The notes under the pieces: generated by a model
Told to the model about the DNA's origin: nothing
Seen by the model: only the letters and a program-made list of their open reading frames with translations
Databases searched by the model: none
Position numbers and translations under genes: made by a program
Shown here: positions 1 to 6,496 of the stretch, one piece after another
How the letters are laid out: the number at the start of each line of letters is the position of its first letter
Position numbering within the stretch: the stretch's first letter is position 1
Assembly: GCA_023412455.1 (NCBI GenBank)
Contig: JAEYNQ010000132.1
Location: forward strand, 1 to 7,398
Reading direction: 5' to 3'
DNA length: 7,398 bases
Source: Bacillota bacterium
Lineage (GTDB): Bacteria; Bacillota; Clostridia; Lachnospirales; Cellulosilyticaceae

Positions 1-1227
1 CTAGAAGGTAGGGGGAATGATATTGACCAAGCCATTGAGACCTGTTACAAGGATTATGGCAATCGCTACAGTCTTCAAAACATCTACCTGCAGGCCTATA
101 ACAAGGGAGAATGTGTCTATTCCTCTTTGGCGTCGGAGCAAACACTAGCGATTGAGCAAGTTGTAAAAAATAGAGCTACCATTGTGACGCAAGTAGTCAG
201 CATGGAAGGTGGAAAATATATTAGGGTATGTGGTTATCTACCAGAGCAATATAAGGATTATGCCTTAGTGTATTATACAGATGTCACACCCATCATTGAT
301 AATTGGATACATAATATTATTTCTTTATTAATAGGGGCAACTCTCTTTTCAGGGGTTTTAAGTATTTGTCTATGGATTCTTATTGAACATTTATTTGGAC
401 CATTAGAGAAGATATCAGTAATTTCAAGAAAGATTGCAGCAGGGAATTATGAAGAGAAGCTTGATATGAAAGGTGAAGGAGAAGTTGGAGAAGTTGTATT
501 AAGCTTCAATACAATGACAGATACCATTAAAGCCCAGATGAAGAAGCTGGAAGACAATGCTGCTGAGAAGCAAATGCTCATTGATAATTTGGCTCATGAA
601 TTAAGAACACCCCTCACAGCAATCTATGGTTATGCAGAGTATATTCAAAAGACAAAGTTAACGGAGCAAGACAAATATGTGTGTACACAGTTTATTTTAC
701 ATGAAAGCAAGAGACTCAAGACAATTTCTGAGATGCTACTTAATCTAGCTATTTTAAGAGAAGACACACAGCTAGATAAGAAAAGGATTAAGTGTAGAGA
801 ATTATTAAAGCGGCTACATCAACTTGAAAATATAAAGCTGAGAGAAAAAGACATTCAATTTAAGGTGTATCCTACACGAGATGAAATTTGTGGCAATGAA
901 GAATTAATGGAAAGCATGCTCATTAACTTGATAGACAATGCCATCAAAGCATGTAATAAAGCTGAAAGCAAGATTACAGTCAGAGCTTATGAAAAGGAAG
1001 GACATCCCATTATTGAGGTAGAGGATAATGGCAAGGGAATGACCAAAGAGCAAGTCGGTCAGGTGACAGAAGCATTTTATAGAGTAGACAAAGCAAGAAG
1101 CCGTAATGAAGGGGGGAATGGTCTGGGTCTTACTTTATGCCAAGTAATAGCAAAAAAACATAATGCAAAATTGACCATTGAATCAGAACCAACAAAAGGG
1201 ACTAAAATAAGCATTATCTTCCCATAA
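1..1227 (+). CDS. Membrane sensor histidine kinase, 5'-truncated by window edge
   Basis: This is the C-terminal 408 residues of a two-component sensor kinase; the frame is open from base 1, so the true start lies upstream and the internal TTG at 127 is not the start. In order it shows about 100 residues of probable extracytoplasmic sensor region, a transmembrane helix (about residues 104-128 of the visible part), a HAMP linker, and a HisKA dimerisation domain with the phospho-acceptor in NLAHELRTPL (His199). The HATPase_c domain has the N box NLIDNAIKAC (309-318), the G1 box VEDNGKGM, the F box EAFYRVDKARS and the G2 box GNGLGLTL. All catalytic motifs are intact, so the enzyme should autophosphorylate. 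The first membrane helix and the partner response regulator are not visible and are presumably upstream. The sensed signal cannot be told from the sequence. Confidence 0.95.
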   Translation, partial: LEGRGNDIDQAIETCYKDYGNRYSLQNIYLQAYNKGECVYSSLASEQTLAIEQVVKNRATIVTQVVSMEGGKYIRVCGYLPEQYKDYALVYYTDVTPIIDNWIHNIISLLIGATLFSGVLSICLWILIEHLFGPLEKISVISRKIAAGNYEEKLDMKGEGEVGEVVLSFNTMTDTIKAQMKKLEDNAAEKQMLIDNLAHELRTPLTAIYGYAEYIQKTKLTEQDKYVCTQFILHESKRLKTISEMLLNLAILREDTQLDKKRIKCRELLKRLHQLENIKLREKDIQFKVYPTRDEICGNEELMESMLINLIDNAIKACNKAESKITVRAYEKEGHPIIEVEDNGKGMTKEQVGQVTEAFYRVDKARSRNEGGNGLGLTLCQVIAKKHNAKLTIESEPTKGTKISIIFP

Positions 1228-1312
1228 GCATAAGACGATGGAGGTAGATATTATAAAAAGCTTGATTGTCTTATTTTATATTAAAACCGACAATTACCTA
1301 GGTAAGTAGAAG

Positions 1313-1570
1313 ATGAAAGTGCTCGTGTTGTGTTTAAAAGCTTTTGAAACAATGGAATTTAGCGTTTTCATAGATGTGTTGGGATGGGCAAGAGATGAAG
1401 CTAAAGTAGATGTCCAGGTGATAACCTGTGGTTTTAAGGAAACAGTGTATAGTACATTTGGTGTACCGATTGTAATGGATAAGACTGTTGATGAAATAGG
1501 TGCAGAGGATTATGATGCCCTTGCTATTCCCGGAGGTTTTCAAGAATACGGATTTCGTGAAGAGGCATAA
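1313..1570 (+). pseudogene. DJ-1/PfpI-family protein, C-terminal half missing
   Basis: The 85-residue product matches the first half of DJ-1/PfpI proteins, which normally have about 180 residues. It starts with a beta strand (MKVLVLCL), followed by AFETMEFSVFIDVL, whose Glu15 corresponds to the conserved glutamate near the active site. It then has a second strand (VQVITCG) and the YDALAIPGG turn (PGG at 73-75). Translation stops ten residues later, before the nucleophile elbow that carries the essential cysteine, so the product should be inactive. The next 83 bp before the thioesterase are too short for the missing half, so this is a deletion rather than a single point stop. The start has only a weak purine-rich ribosome site. 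Neighbouring genes are also damaged further right, which supports decay. Confidence 0.75.
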
Positions 1571-1653
1571 AGTTAGGCGCAGTTACTTTAGGGACCATTA
1601 AGGAGTAAAGTATAAAAGAGAGATAAAAAGTACAAGAAGGTAGGATGTGAGCC

Positions 1654-2073
1654 ATGAGGACCTATACACATAAAGTACAGTATTATGAGACAGATAAGAT
1701 GGGCATTACCCATCATTCCAATTATATTCGTTGGATGGAGGAAGCCCGTGTTGATTATTTAGAACAACTGGGCTGGGGCTATGCAAAATTAGAAGAGGCA
1801 GGGGTTATATCTCCAGTAACTGCGATTGATTGTAAATATAGAGCAAGTACAAGATTTATGGATGAAATAGAAATCTTCGTGTCTGTAGAGGCGTTTAAGG
1901 GGGTCAAACTTCTTTTAAAATATGAAATGACGAAAAGGAGTGATCACACCATCATATGCATAGGGCATTCTGAACATTGCTTTTTAGATGGTAATGGATC
2001 CATTGTACGGATAAAAAAAGAGTATCCCGAATTTTATCAGGCATTAATGGATTTAGTTAATCAAAATATGTAA
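1654..2073 (+). CDS. Acyl-CoA thioesterase, YbgC/FadM type (4HBT hotdog fold)
   Basis: The product is a cytoplasmic hotdog-fold thioesterase of 139 residues, the usual length for the YbgC/4-hydroxybenzoyl-CoA thioesterase group, which hydrolyses acyl-CoA thioesters. The signature is at the N-terminus: YYETDKMGITHHSNYIRWMEEAR (residues 10-32). Asp14 is the expected catalytic aspartate, HHSNY follows, and Glu29-Glu30 lie on the central helix. The rest has the expected strand pattern (FMDEIEIFVSVEAF, VKLLLKYEMTK, TIICIGHSEHCFLD). The ATG is preceded by an AAGGTAGGA purine run about 8 bases upstream. The gene is intact and is the only clearly functional enzyme gene between two decayed ones. Substrate chain length and pathway cannot be told; such proteins are often housekeeping or membrane-lipid associated. 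Confidence 0.9.
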   Translation: MRTYTHKVQYYETDKMGITHHSNYIRWMEEARVDYLEQLGWGYAKLEEAGVISPVTAIDCKYRASTRFMDEIEIFVSVEAFKGVKLLLKYEMTKRSDHTIICIGHSEHCFLDGNGSIVRIKKEYPEFYQALMDLVNQNM

Positions 2074-2207
2074 GAGTCTGTGAGGTATCTAACAGATAAA
2101 TAGGTAGTATTTGTACGTAATGTTATAAATGTCCAATGATTAACTAAAAATTGGAATAGTGGTAGCAAGGGAGCGTTAAAGTTATCCATCAGGAGGGTGC
2201 ATACTTT

Positions 2208-2285
2208 GTGACTAGGGAACTCATAATAGCTGTATACGTATTAAAAAAGCATCATATTAGGAGGAAAGTTCCATGCCCAAGATAA
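2208..2285 (+). CDS. Possible 25-residue leader peptide overlapping the DUF1540 gene
   Basis: A GTG at 2208 lies 9 bases after a strong AGGAGGGT site (2191-2198) and opens a 25-codon frame (VTRELIIAVY... ending KVPCPR). Its stop at 2283-2285 lies 13 bases inside the next gene, in another frame. The ribosome site for that gene sits within the small frame. This geometry fits translational coupling or a leader peptide. It could equally be the stump of an eroded gene. No family is recognised, and the length gives little statistical support. Confidence 0.25.
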   Translation: MTRELIIAVYVLKKHHIRRKVPCPR

Positions 2286-2602
2286 GTTGTAGTGTAGCCA
2301 CCTGTTCTTATAATCAAAGTGGCATTTGCGATGCAAGTGTCCTAAAGATTGTAGGAGATAAAGCAAATATCACTGAAGAAACAAGCTGTAGTACCTATAT
2401 CAATAAAGAAAAAGTGAGTAATTCCATAGGTGATGAAGTTAAAAGAGGAGAGACAGAAGCGGTACTTTGCGAAGTAGGAACATGTATGTATCATGTCAGA
2501 AGTCACTGTTCTCTGGCAGATGGTATCGAGGTAGCCAATCTAGGGGATGCAGAAACTTATAGCGACACAGATTGTCTAAGCTTTGAGCGAAAATCACAAT
2601 AG
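2273..2602 (+). CDS. Tandem DUF1540 cysteine-rich protein
   Basis: This 109-residue soluble protein consists of two copies of the DUF1540 module joined by a charged linker (about residues 44-62). Copy 1 has cysteines at 6, 11, 19 and 39; copy 2 has them at 66, 71, 79 and 101. Both therefore share the spacing C-x4-C-x7-C, with a fourth Cys about 20 residues later. Four cysteines per module suggest metal binding, but this is inference because the family has no established biochemical role. DUF1540 proteins are common in Clostridia. The ATG has an excellent AGGAGG site (attaggaggaaagttcc, SD at 2260-2265). A long stem-loop lies just downstream, so this is probably the last gene of its transcript. 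Confidence 0.85.
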   Translation: MPKISCSVATCSYNQSGICDASVLKIVGDKANITEETSCSTYINKEKVSNSIGDEVKRGETEAVLCEVGTCMYHVRSHCSLADGIEVANLGDAETYSDTDCLSFERKSQ

Positions 2603-2616
2603 AATAGAGTCAAACG

Positions 2617-2666
2617 GAAAGGTCTGCTGCAAAACTATTGAGAGATAGATTTGCAGTAGACCTTTC
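2617..2666 (+). terminator. Long stem-loop after the DUF1540 gene, likely terminator
   Basis: Two 17-nt arms (gaaaggtctgctgcaaa at 2617-2633 and tttgcagtagacctttc at 2650-2666) pair fully except for one G-U position and enclose a 16-nt loop. The hairpin begins 14 bases after the stop codon at 2602. The 3' arm ends in CCUUUC, but a clean U run does not follow, so termination may be imperfect. The A-rich 5' arm and U-containing 3' arm allow activity in both directions. Confidence 0.65.
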
Positions 2667-2711
2667 GTATCTTGTAGAAAAGTTCGTATTCTACACTTTC
2701 ACTACTTCGCG

Positions 2712-2776
2712 AACCAATACGTGCCCTATGGACACTTTTGTTCGTTTAATATTGGTGAGATTGGCACGAATAGGTT
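2712..2776. repeat. Imperfect inverted repeat upstream of the MATE remnant
   Basis: The segments aacc-aata-cgtgcc (2712-2725) and ggcacg-aata-ggtt (2763-2776) pair as a 6-bp and a 4-bp stem separated by a symmetric internal loop. A smaller perfect pair, gtagaa/ttctac, lies just upstream at 2675-2695. Together they may be the remains of a structured leader or terminator region that preceded the efflux gene, but no known riboswitch is recognised. Confidence 0.3.
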
Positions 2777-2794
2777 AGAGTATTATGTAGAGGT

Positions 2795-3582
2795 GTGTTT
2801 ATCATGGTCCTCTATAATCTGGTGGATACTTTTTTTATAGGGCTACTCCATAATGATTACCAGCTTGCAGCAGTTAACCTTGCTTATCCAGTGATGATGG
2901 TCACCATTGCCATTTCAAATATGGTGGGGACAGGTGCTTCTTCCTTGATTGCGTGGAGCATGGGGGCAAAGGAAATGGAAAAGGCAAGGCATACCCTGAC
3001 CATTGGATTTGAACTGACACTTATAAGTAGTATCATCATAGCCACTTTGGGGCTGTTATTTCTGCCACAGGTAGTAAATGCATTGGGGGCAAAAGAGAAT
3101 ACCAGGTTATTCACATCGCAATATGTCAGAGTCATTCTGATAGGTAGTTTCTTGACAATGGGGAATTATACATTTGGACAATTATTAAGAAGTGAAGGAT
3201 CTGTGAAATACTCAGTCTTTGGCATGATTATCGGCACCATTACCAATATTATTCTAGATCCTATTTTTATTTTTACCTTTGGACTCGAGATTACAGGTGC
3301 GACTATTGCTACAGTGATTGGGAAGGGGTAGGAATGCTTGCGAGTCTTTTATTTTACATAAACAAGAAAACCATTCTTAGGCCAAGTTTACATCTATTAA
3401 AACCAACAGTTGAAATCTTAAAAGAAATTTTCTGGGTAGGAATTCCAGCTACCCTAGAGACCTTACTGACTTCTATTGCTTATGTTATCAATAGTAATCT
3501 AGCAGTAGCCTATGGAGAATTAACGGTAGCAGCCATGGGCATTTTTATATTTTTTATGGAAGACAAGAAAAGCAACGAGTAA
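2795..3582 (+). pseudogene. MATE-family efflux pump, truncated and frameshifted
   Basis: This is the relic of a multidrug and toxic compound extrusion transporter, an inner-membrane cation-driven exporter of about 450 residues when whole. The first block (2795-3331) reads from the middle of helix 1 (VLYNLVDTFFIG) through the N-terminal six-helix bundle, with typical MATE segments such as VGTGASSLIAWSMGA and FGQLLRSEGS and the helix NIILDPIFIFTFG. The frame then hits TAG directly after a G run (3325-3328). One extra G would restore ATVIGKG-VGMLASLLFYIN and join the second block (3334-3582). That block contains the start of the C-terminal bundle (IPATLETLLTSIAYVI) and loses family resemblance after AAMGI near 3544. 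The roughly 20 N-terminal residues and the last third are missing, and a TAG at 2771 blocks the frame upstream. The GTG at 2795 has no credible ribosome site. No functional pump can be made. Confidence 0.88.
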
Positions 3583-3790
3583 AAAGTATGAGGTTAGGGA
3601 GTTTCTCAAGATAAATGGTTACTTATACATTATGGAAGTAGGCTTACGGATGATTAGCTCCATATCAAGTAAAAATGATTTTGCTGCTGTTTAAGGATGA
3701 TAGATGGTGTCTAGTAAAGTCTCACAGGCAGAATAGTCTTCTTGAAATTTAGGTTGGTTAATGGTGGTGATAGAGGGACTAAACATATAG
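3583..3790. other. Non-coding stretch, no gene seen
   Basis: Between the end of the MATE relic and the next open frame, all frames are interrupted by stops at short intervals. No ribosome site leads into a frame of useful length, and no strong hairpin or repeat was seen. It probably contains eroded sequence, but no protein family was recognised by eye. Confidence 0.4.
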
Positions 3791-3991
3791 GATAATGCAA
3801 TATTATCAGAGCCAACGATCATTATATTTTGTGCCAGGTCTTATACCATTATAGATAAGATTATCGTTGCCCTTAAGATGGATTATCTTATTAATGATGC
3901 CATTAAGGGAATCCTCCTCATTATCGTTATCTTAATCCAAGTGGCTAGATCACAGATTAAGGATGCATTTGTGAGACTTAAGAAGAATTAA
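3791..3991 (+). pseudogene. Possible C-terminal remnant of an ABC sugar-type permease
   Basis: A frame of 66 codons opens after a TAG at 3788 and has no ribosome site. Its last 37 codons (from Met at 3878) read MDYLINDAIKGILLIIVILI followed by QVARSQIKDAF and a basic tail. The arrangement of a short amphipathic lead, IKG, a single hydrophobic helix and a basic end resembles the C-terminus of BPD_transp_2 permeases (ribose or simple-sugar importers). No other part of such a permease, ATPase or binding protein is near. It could instead be a small single-helix membrane peptide, but the lack of a ribosome site argues against expression. The family guess is from memory of the fold pattern and is tentative. 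Confidence 0.3.
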
Positions 3992-4020
3992 TGAATGCCC
4001 ACAATTATTGATGAACGTCT

Positions 4021-4221
4021 GCAAGAGTCATTCTACCTTCCGACTGCGAGTCCTCGAATTTAGAAAAATCTAAGCTCCCCCCTACAGGCTAACAGGGCAA
4101 ACTCACCTCAAGAAGAGTACTTGAGGTTCAAACAGCTGCCCTTAAAACCAGCCTATAGTGGCTCACCAAGATTTTTTACTAAATTCTGCGGAAGCAGAGC
4201 TGCAGGTAGAATGACTCTTGC
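4021..4221 (+). ncRNA. Candidate structured RNA, about 201 nt, nested stems
   Basis: The ends are a perfect 18-bp inverted repeat (gcaagagtcattctacct at 4021-4038 with 4204-4221). Inside it, in nested order, are two 8-bp helices, 4056-4063/4179-4186 and 4064-4071/4169-4176, separated by a 2-nt bulge. Next come 4082-4090/4150-4158 (9 bp with one C-A mismatch), 4094-4099/4137-4142 (6 bp), and an apical hairpin cctcaag/cttgagg (4106-4112/4120-4126). On the 3' side a small hairpin, ctgc-GGAA-gcag (4187-4198), has a GNRA loop. Unpaired tracts such as the C run near 4075-4082 remain. The + strand is favoured by the GNRA loop; the single C-A mismatch would be a G-U pair on the - strand, so orientation is not certain. 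Size and layout recall clostridial raiA-type RNAs, but this was not verified. No U-run terminator follows on either side. Confidence 0.6.
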
Positions 4222-4242
4222 TAATAATCTAGGAGGTATTGA

Positions 4243-4317
4243 ATGAAAATATTAAACATAATACAGAATATTGTAATAATTATAAGAAATACTTATAATA
4301 AAATAGAATTATATTGA
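4243..4317 (+). CDS. Possible 24-residue hydrophobic peptide after the structured RNA
   Basis: A textbook AGGAGG (4231-4236), 6 bases before an ATG, leads into a 24-residue frame beginning MKILNIIQNIVIIIRNTYNK and ending in ELY. The core ILNIIQNIVIII is hydrophobic and is flanked by basic residues, which would fit a small membrane peptide. The ribosome site begins only 9 bases after the closing helix of the structured RNA, so the RNA could act as its leader. Alternatives are the stump of a gene whose remainder was replaced by the AT-rich island, or a chance frame. No family is recognised. Confidence 0.3.
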   Translation: MKILNIIQNIVIIIRNTYNKIELY

Positions 4318-4493
4318 TATTAGTATAAAAAGGGGATTTTGAGAGTGCATAAATTTAGATAACTACAAACTATGCAACTAATTGTTAAGAGGTATGAAAT
4401 ATTATTTTAGTGGGGTACTTATGAATTAGTTAAGTTTATGACAGATTTGTAAATCAATAATTAGCTTATTATTACAGAGTTGAAGGAGGAGAA

Positions 4494-4790
4494 ATGGAAA
4501 ATATTCTGCAATTGATTTTAATGTTAATATTATTCATGATAACTTTTATTGTGTATGAAATAATAGGAGAATTAATATTAAAGGGACTTAAAACTGATGA
4601 ACAGATAAATATTTTTTACTTCGGGAAAAAAGGAGATAGAAATCCATTTAGAAATACTAAAAAGTTTCGTGTTGGTCAAAATGTAGCTGAGATTGTTGCG
4701 ATGATATATATTGGTATAATAAGTGGTTTATATGCCAAATATCCTGTGATACATAGCATGTGGGATAAAATGGATGATTATATTAGATAG
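4494..4790 (+). CDS. Small membrane protein, unknown family
   Basis: This 98-residue protein has two predicted membrane segments, about residues 4-31 (ILQLILMLILFMITFIVYEI) and 64-83 (VAEIVAMIYIGIISGLYA). They are separated by a charged, Lys- and Asn-rich loop (about 34-62, containing GKKGDRNPFRNTKK). The C-terminus is short and polar. The start is well supported by AAGGAGGAG six bases upstream. The gene overlaps the next one by 17 bases, so the two are very likely translated together and may form a complex. Codon use is strongly AT-biased, unlike the genes at 1-2602, which suggests acquisition by transfer. I do not recognise the family and assign no function. Confidence 0.7.
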   Translation: MENILQLILMLILFMITFIVYEIIGELILKGLKTDEQINIFYFGKKGDRNPFRNTKKFRVGQNVAEIVAMIYIGIISGLYAKYPVIHSMWDKMDDYIR

Positions 4791-5766
4791 TATTTTGGGA
4801 GATCAAGCATATATAGGGATTACCTTTTTGGTTTGCGTATATTTCGCATGGTATATTATAAGGTATACAAATGTTTTATGGATTTTTATTGAGTTACTTA
4901 TTGGAACAAAAGTAGAAAAAAAGATGTTAGATATGCTGTATAAAGAATTTTGGTATAATAGAAGAAAAAAGATAGACAATAAATGGGAAGATGAAGTTAT
5001 CAAACAACAAATAGATTACTTGCTAATAAATTATTGCAAATATGCACAAAGAATAAAATTAGTAAATAAAGTAAATAGTATTGAGTTTAATACTAATTTG
5101 AGATTTAAGAAAAATAAAAGAAATTTTAGACTTAGAATTAGAAGTTCACTTATTATAAGTGCTTTTGTAGTATTTATTAGTTTGTTGTCAAGTTCACCAA
5201 TTTTAGTTGATAACAGGTATTTAGTAAAAGATTATATGACAATGTGTTTAACGGTTGGATTTTGTACATTATTAGCAGGAATTCACCTAAAAGGATTATC
5301 AACTATATTTATTGGAGTACTATATGATCGTAAGGGGTATCTCATTATAAGCAAAAGAAAGTTTGTTCCGAAAAAAAGATATGTATGTGAATGTGCTATA
5401 TATGAAAAAAATATGTACTTTGATTATGTTAAGGTTACAAAAAGTATATTAGCTTTTGCTTCATTAGCAATTAATGAAAAGGAATGGGGTGCATTTAAAA
5501 CTATAGTAGAGATATGTAAGACAAGAGCTAAAGCTAATGAGGCAGTATATATACTCTTAATTATTTTACTTTATTTGTTTACTACCAAAGAAAAGGGGGT
5601 AGAGAAAAAAATTAAAAAATATTTGCAGGATATAAAAATAGAAAAGACATATATTTTTAAATATGGTGGGTTCGCAAAAGCGTTTATTTCGGATATTGAA
5701 AATAACATAGATAACGGAACAATAAATTCAACAAGTTTCGATGAGTATATTTCAGAAATAAAGTAA
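4774..5766 (+). CDS. Multi-helix membrane protein, unknown family
   Basis: The product has 330 residues. Hydrophobic segments lie at about 13-44 (one or two helices, including GITFLVCVYFAWYII), 125-145 (LIISAFVVFISLLSSSPILV), 154-183 and 255-270 (AVYILLIILLYLFT). A strongly basic region of about 80 residues (45-124, many Lys/Arg and aromatic residues) sits between the first and second groups and is probably cytoplasmic by the positive-inside rule. The C-terminal tail (271-330) is polar and charged. No catalytic motif, Walker box or transporter signature was found. The start lies inside the preceding gene, with no strong ribosome site, so it depends on translational coupling. One line of it (5041-5100) counts 11 G/C in 60 bases, far below the left part of the window. 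The family is not recognised. Confidence 0.75.
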   Translation: MIILDSILGDQAYIGITFLVCVYFAWYIIRYTNVLWIFIELLIGTKVEKKMLDMLYKEFWYNRRKKIDNKWEDEVIKQQIDYLLINYCKYAQRIKLVNKVNSIEFNTNLRFKKNKRNFRLRIRSSLIISAFVVFISLLSSSPILVDNRYLVKDYMTMCLTVGFCTLLAGIHLKGLSTIFIGVLYDRKGYLIISKRKFVPKKRYVCECAIYEKNMYFDYVKVTKSILAFASLAINEKEWGAFKTIVEICKTRAKANEAVYILLIILLYLFTTKEKGVEKKIKKYLQDIKIEKTYIFKYGGFAKAFISDIENNIDNGTINSTSFDEYISEIK

Positions 5767-5851
5767 TTACGCACTTCTTCCTGCCTCTTTTTTACTCTTT
5801 AATCGAGAAGCTTTTATAAAGACTACATTAATATTAAGGAAAGACTGATAT

Positions 5852-6496
5852 ATGTTTAAAATAAATTATAGGATCGTTGAAAGCTATAAGCAATTAAAAG
5901 CGTTGGATGCAAGAGCATATGATAATGAGTGGGCAAATATAGAAGGGCTCATTGAGCTTCAATTTGGTGAGAGCTCAATAGGGTATATGTATGATGGTGA
6001 AATTACAACGGAAATGTATGATGCTGGATGTTTTCAAGATGAACTATTGGTTTCATGGTTTAAAAATTTACTAGATACTGTTGTAGCATTACAACAATCA
6101 GATTATGTAACACTTTGTGAGATTGAGTGTCCCCAAATTATTGAGTTTAGCAAGCAAGGCGAGCAGTTAATAGTTAGAGAGGTTAAAACAAAATATGATA
6201 TGAATAAGAATATTATATCAATAGGGACCCCCACAATCTCATTAGGAAAGCTCAAATGCATAGTGGAGCTTAAATCTGGTAAGAAAATCGAGGAAGAAAT
6301 TAAATTAAGTGAAACTAGTTTTAAGAAAGTCAGTATATTGCAGAGTGAGTTTGAGAAAGAAGTGCTAACTAAATCTATCCAGTTTGTAGATGAAATAGCA
6401 ATTCAATATCCATGGTTAATACAGAGTAGAACTTTTACGGGACTTAATGAGCAAATAGAAAATGTAAGACTGCTTATTAAGCATTTACTTAGCTAA
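5852..6496 (+). CDS. Soluble orphan protein, possibly immunity-like
   Basis: This 214-residue protein has no signal peptide and no membrane segment. It is acidic overall, with aromatic-rich N-terminal strands (LIELQFGESSIGYMYDGEI), then WFKNLLDTVVALQQSDYVTL, a CEIECPQIIEF strand, and a helical C-terminal part rich in Glu and Lys. This alpha/beta layout of a small acidic intracellular protein next to unclassified membrane genes resembles immunity proteins of polymorphic toxin systems, but that is a loose impression and no toxin gene is visible. An AAGGAAAG site lies before the ATG. It follows the membrane gene by 85 bases without a clear terminator between, so co-transcription is possible. Its stop overlaps the stop of the convergent hydrolase relic by 12 bases, at the edge of the AT-rich island. 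Confidence 0.65.
   Translation: MFKINYRIVESYKQLKALDARAYDNEWANIEGLIELQFGESSIGYMYDGEITTEMYDAGCFQDELLVSWFKNLLDTVVALQQSDYVTLCEIECPQIIEFSKQGEQLIVREVKTKYDMNKNIISIGTPTISLGKLKCIVELKSGKKIEEEIKLSETSFKKVSILQSEFEKEVLTKSIQFVDEIAIQYPWLIQSRTFTGLNEQIENVRLLIKHLLS

Noticed and set aside
127..129. TTG at 127 as the start of the histidine kinase
   Set aside because: The frame is open back to base 1 and the upstream codons read as plausible sensor-domain sequence, so the gene starts outside the window.
1238..1309. 23-residue ORF between the kinase and the DJ-1 relic
   Set aside because: It has no ribosome site before its ATG and no recognisable sequence; the GGAGG there lies inside its own start.
1580..1590. 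11-base match (cagttacttta) to an arm of the 52-bp palindrome
   Set aside because: A single short AT-rich match without the rest of the arm is compatible with chance.
2884..3135. 83-codon open frame on the - strand inside the MATE relic
   Set aside because: It is the antisense of a clear MATE coding sequence and has no ribosome site.
4021..4221. The inverted-repeat element as a MITE
   Set aside because: No matching direct repeats flank the 18-bp ends, and the many internal nested helices fit a folded RNA better. A genome-wide copy search would settle it.
4021..4221. SRP RNA, tmRNA, RNase P RNA or 6S RNA identity
   Set aside because: The conserved cores I know for SRP RNA, tmRNA and RNase P are not present, and the multi-helix interior does not show the simple central bubble of 6S RNA.
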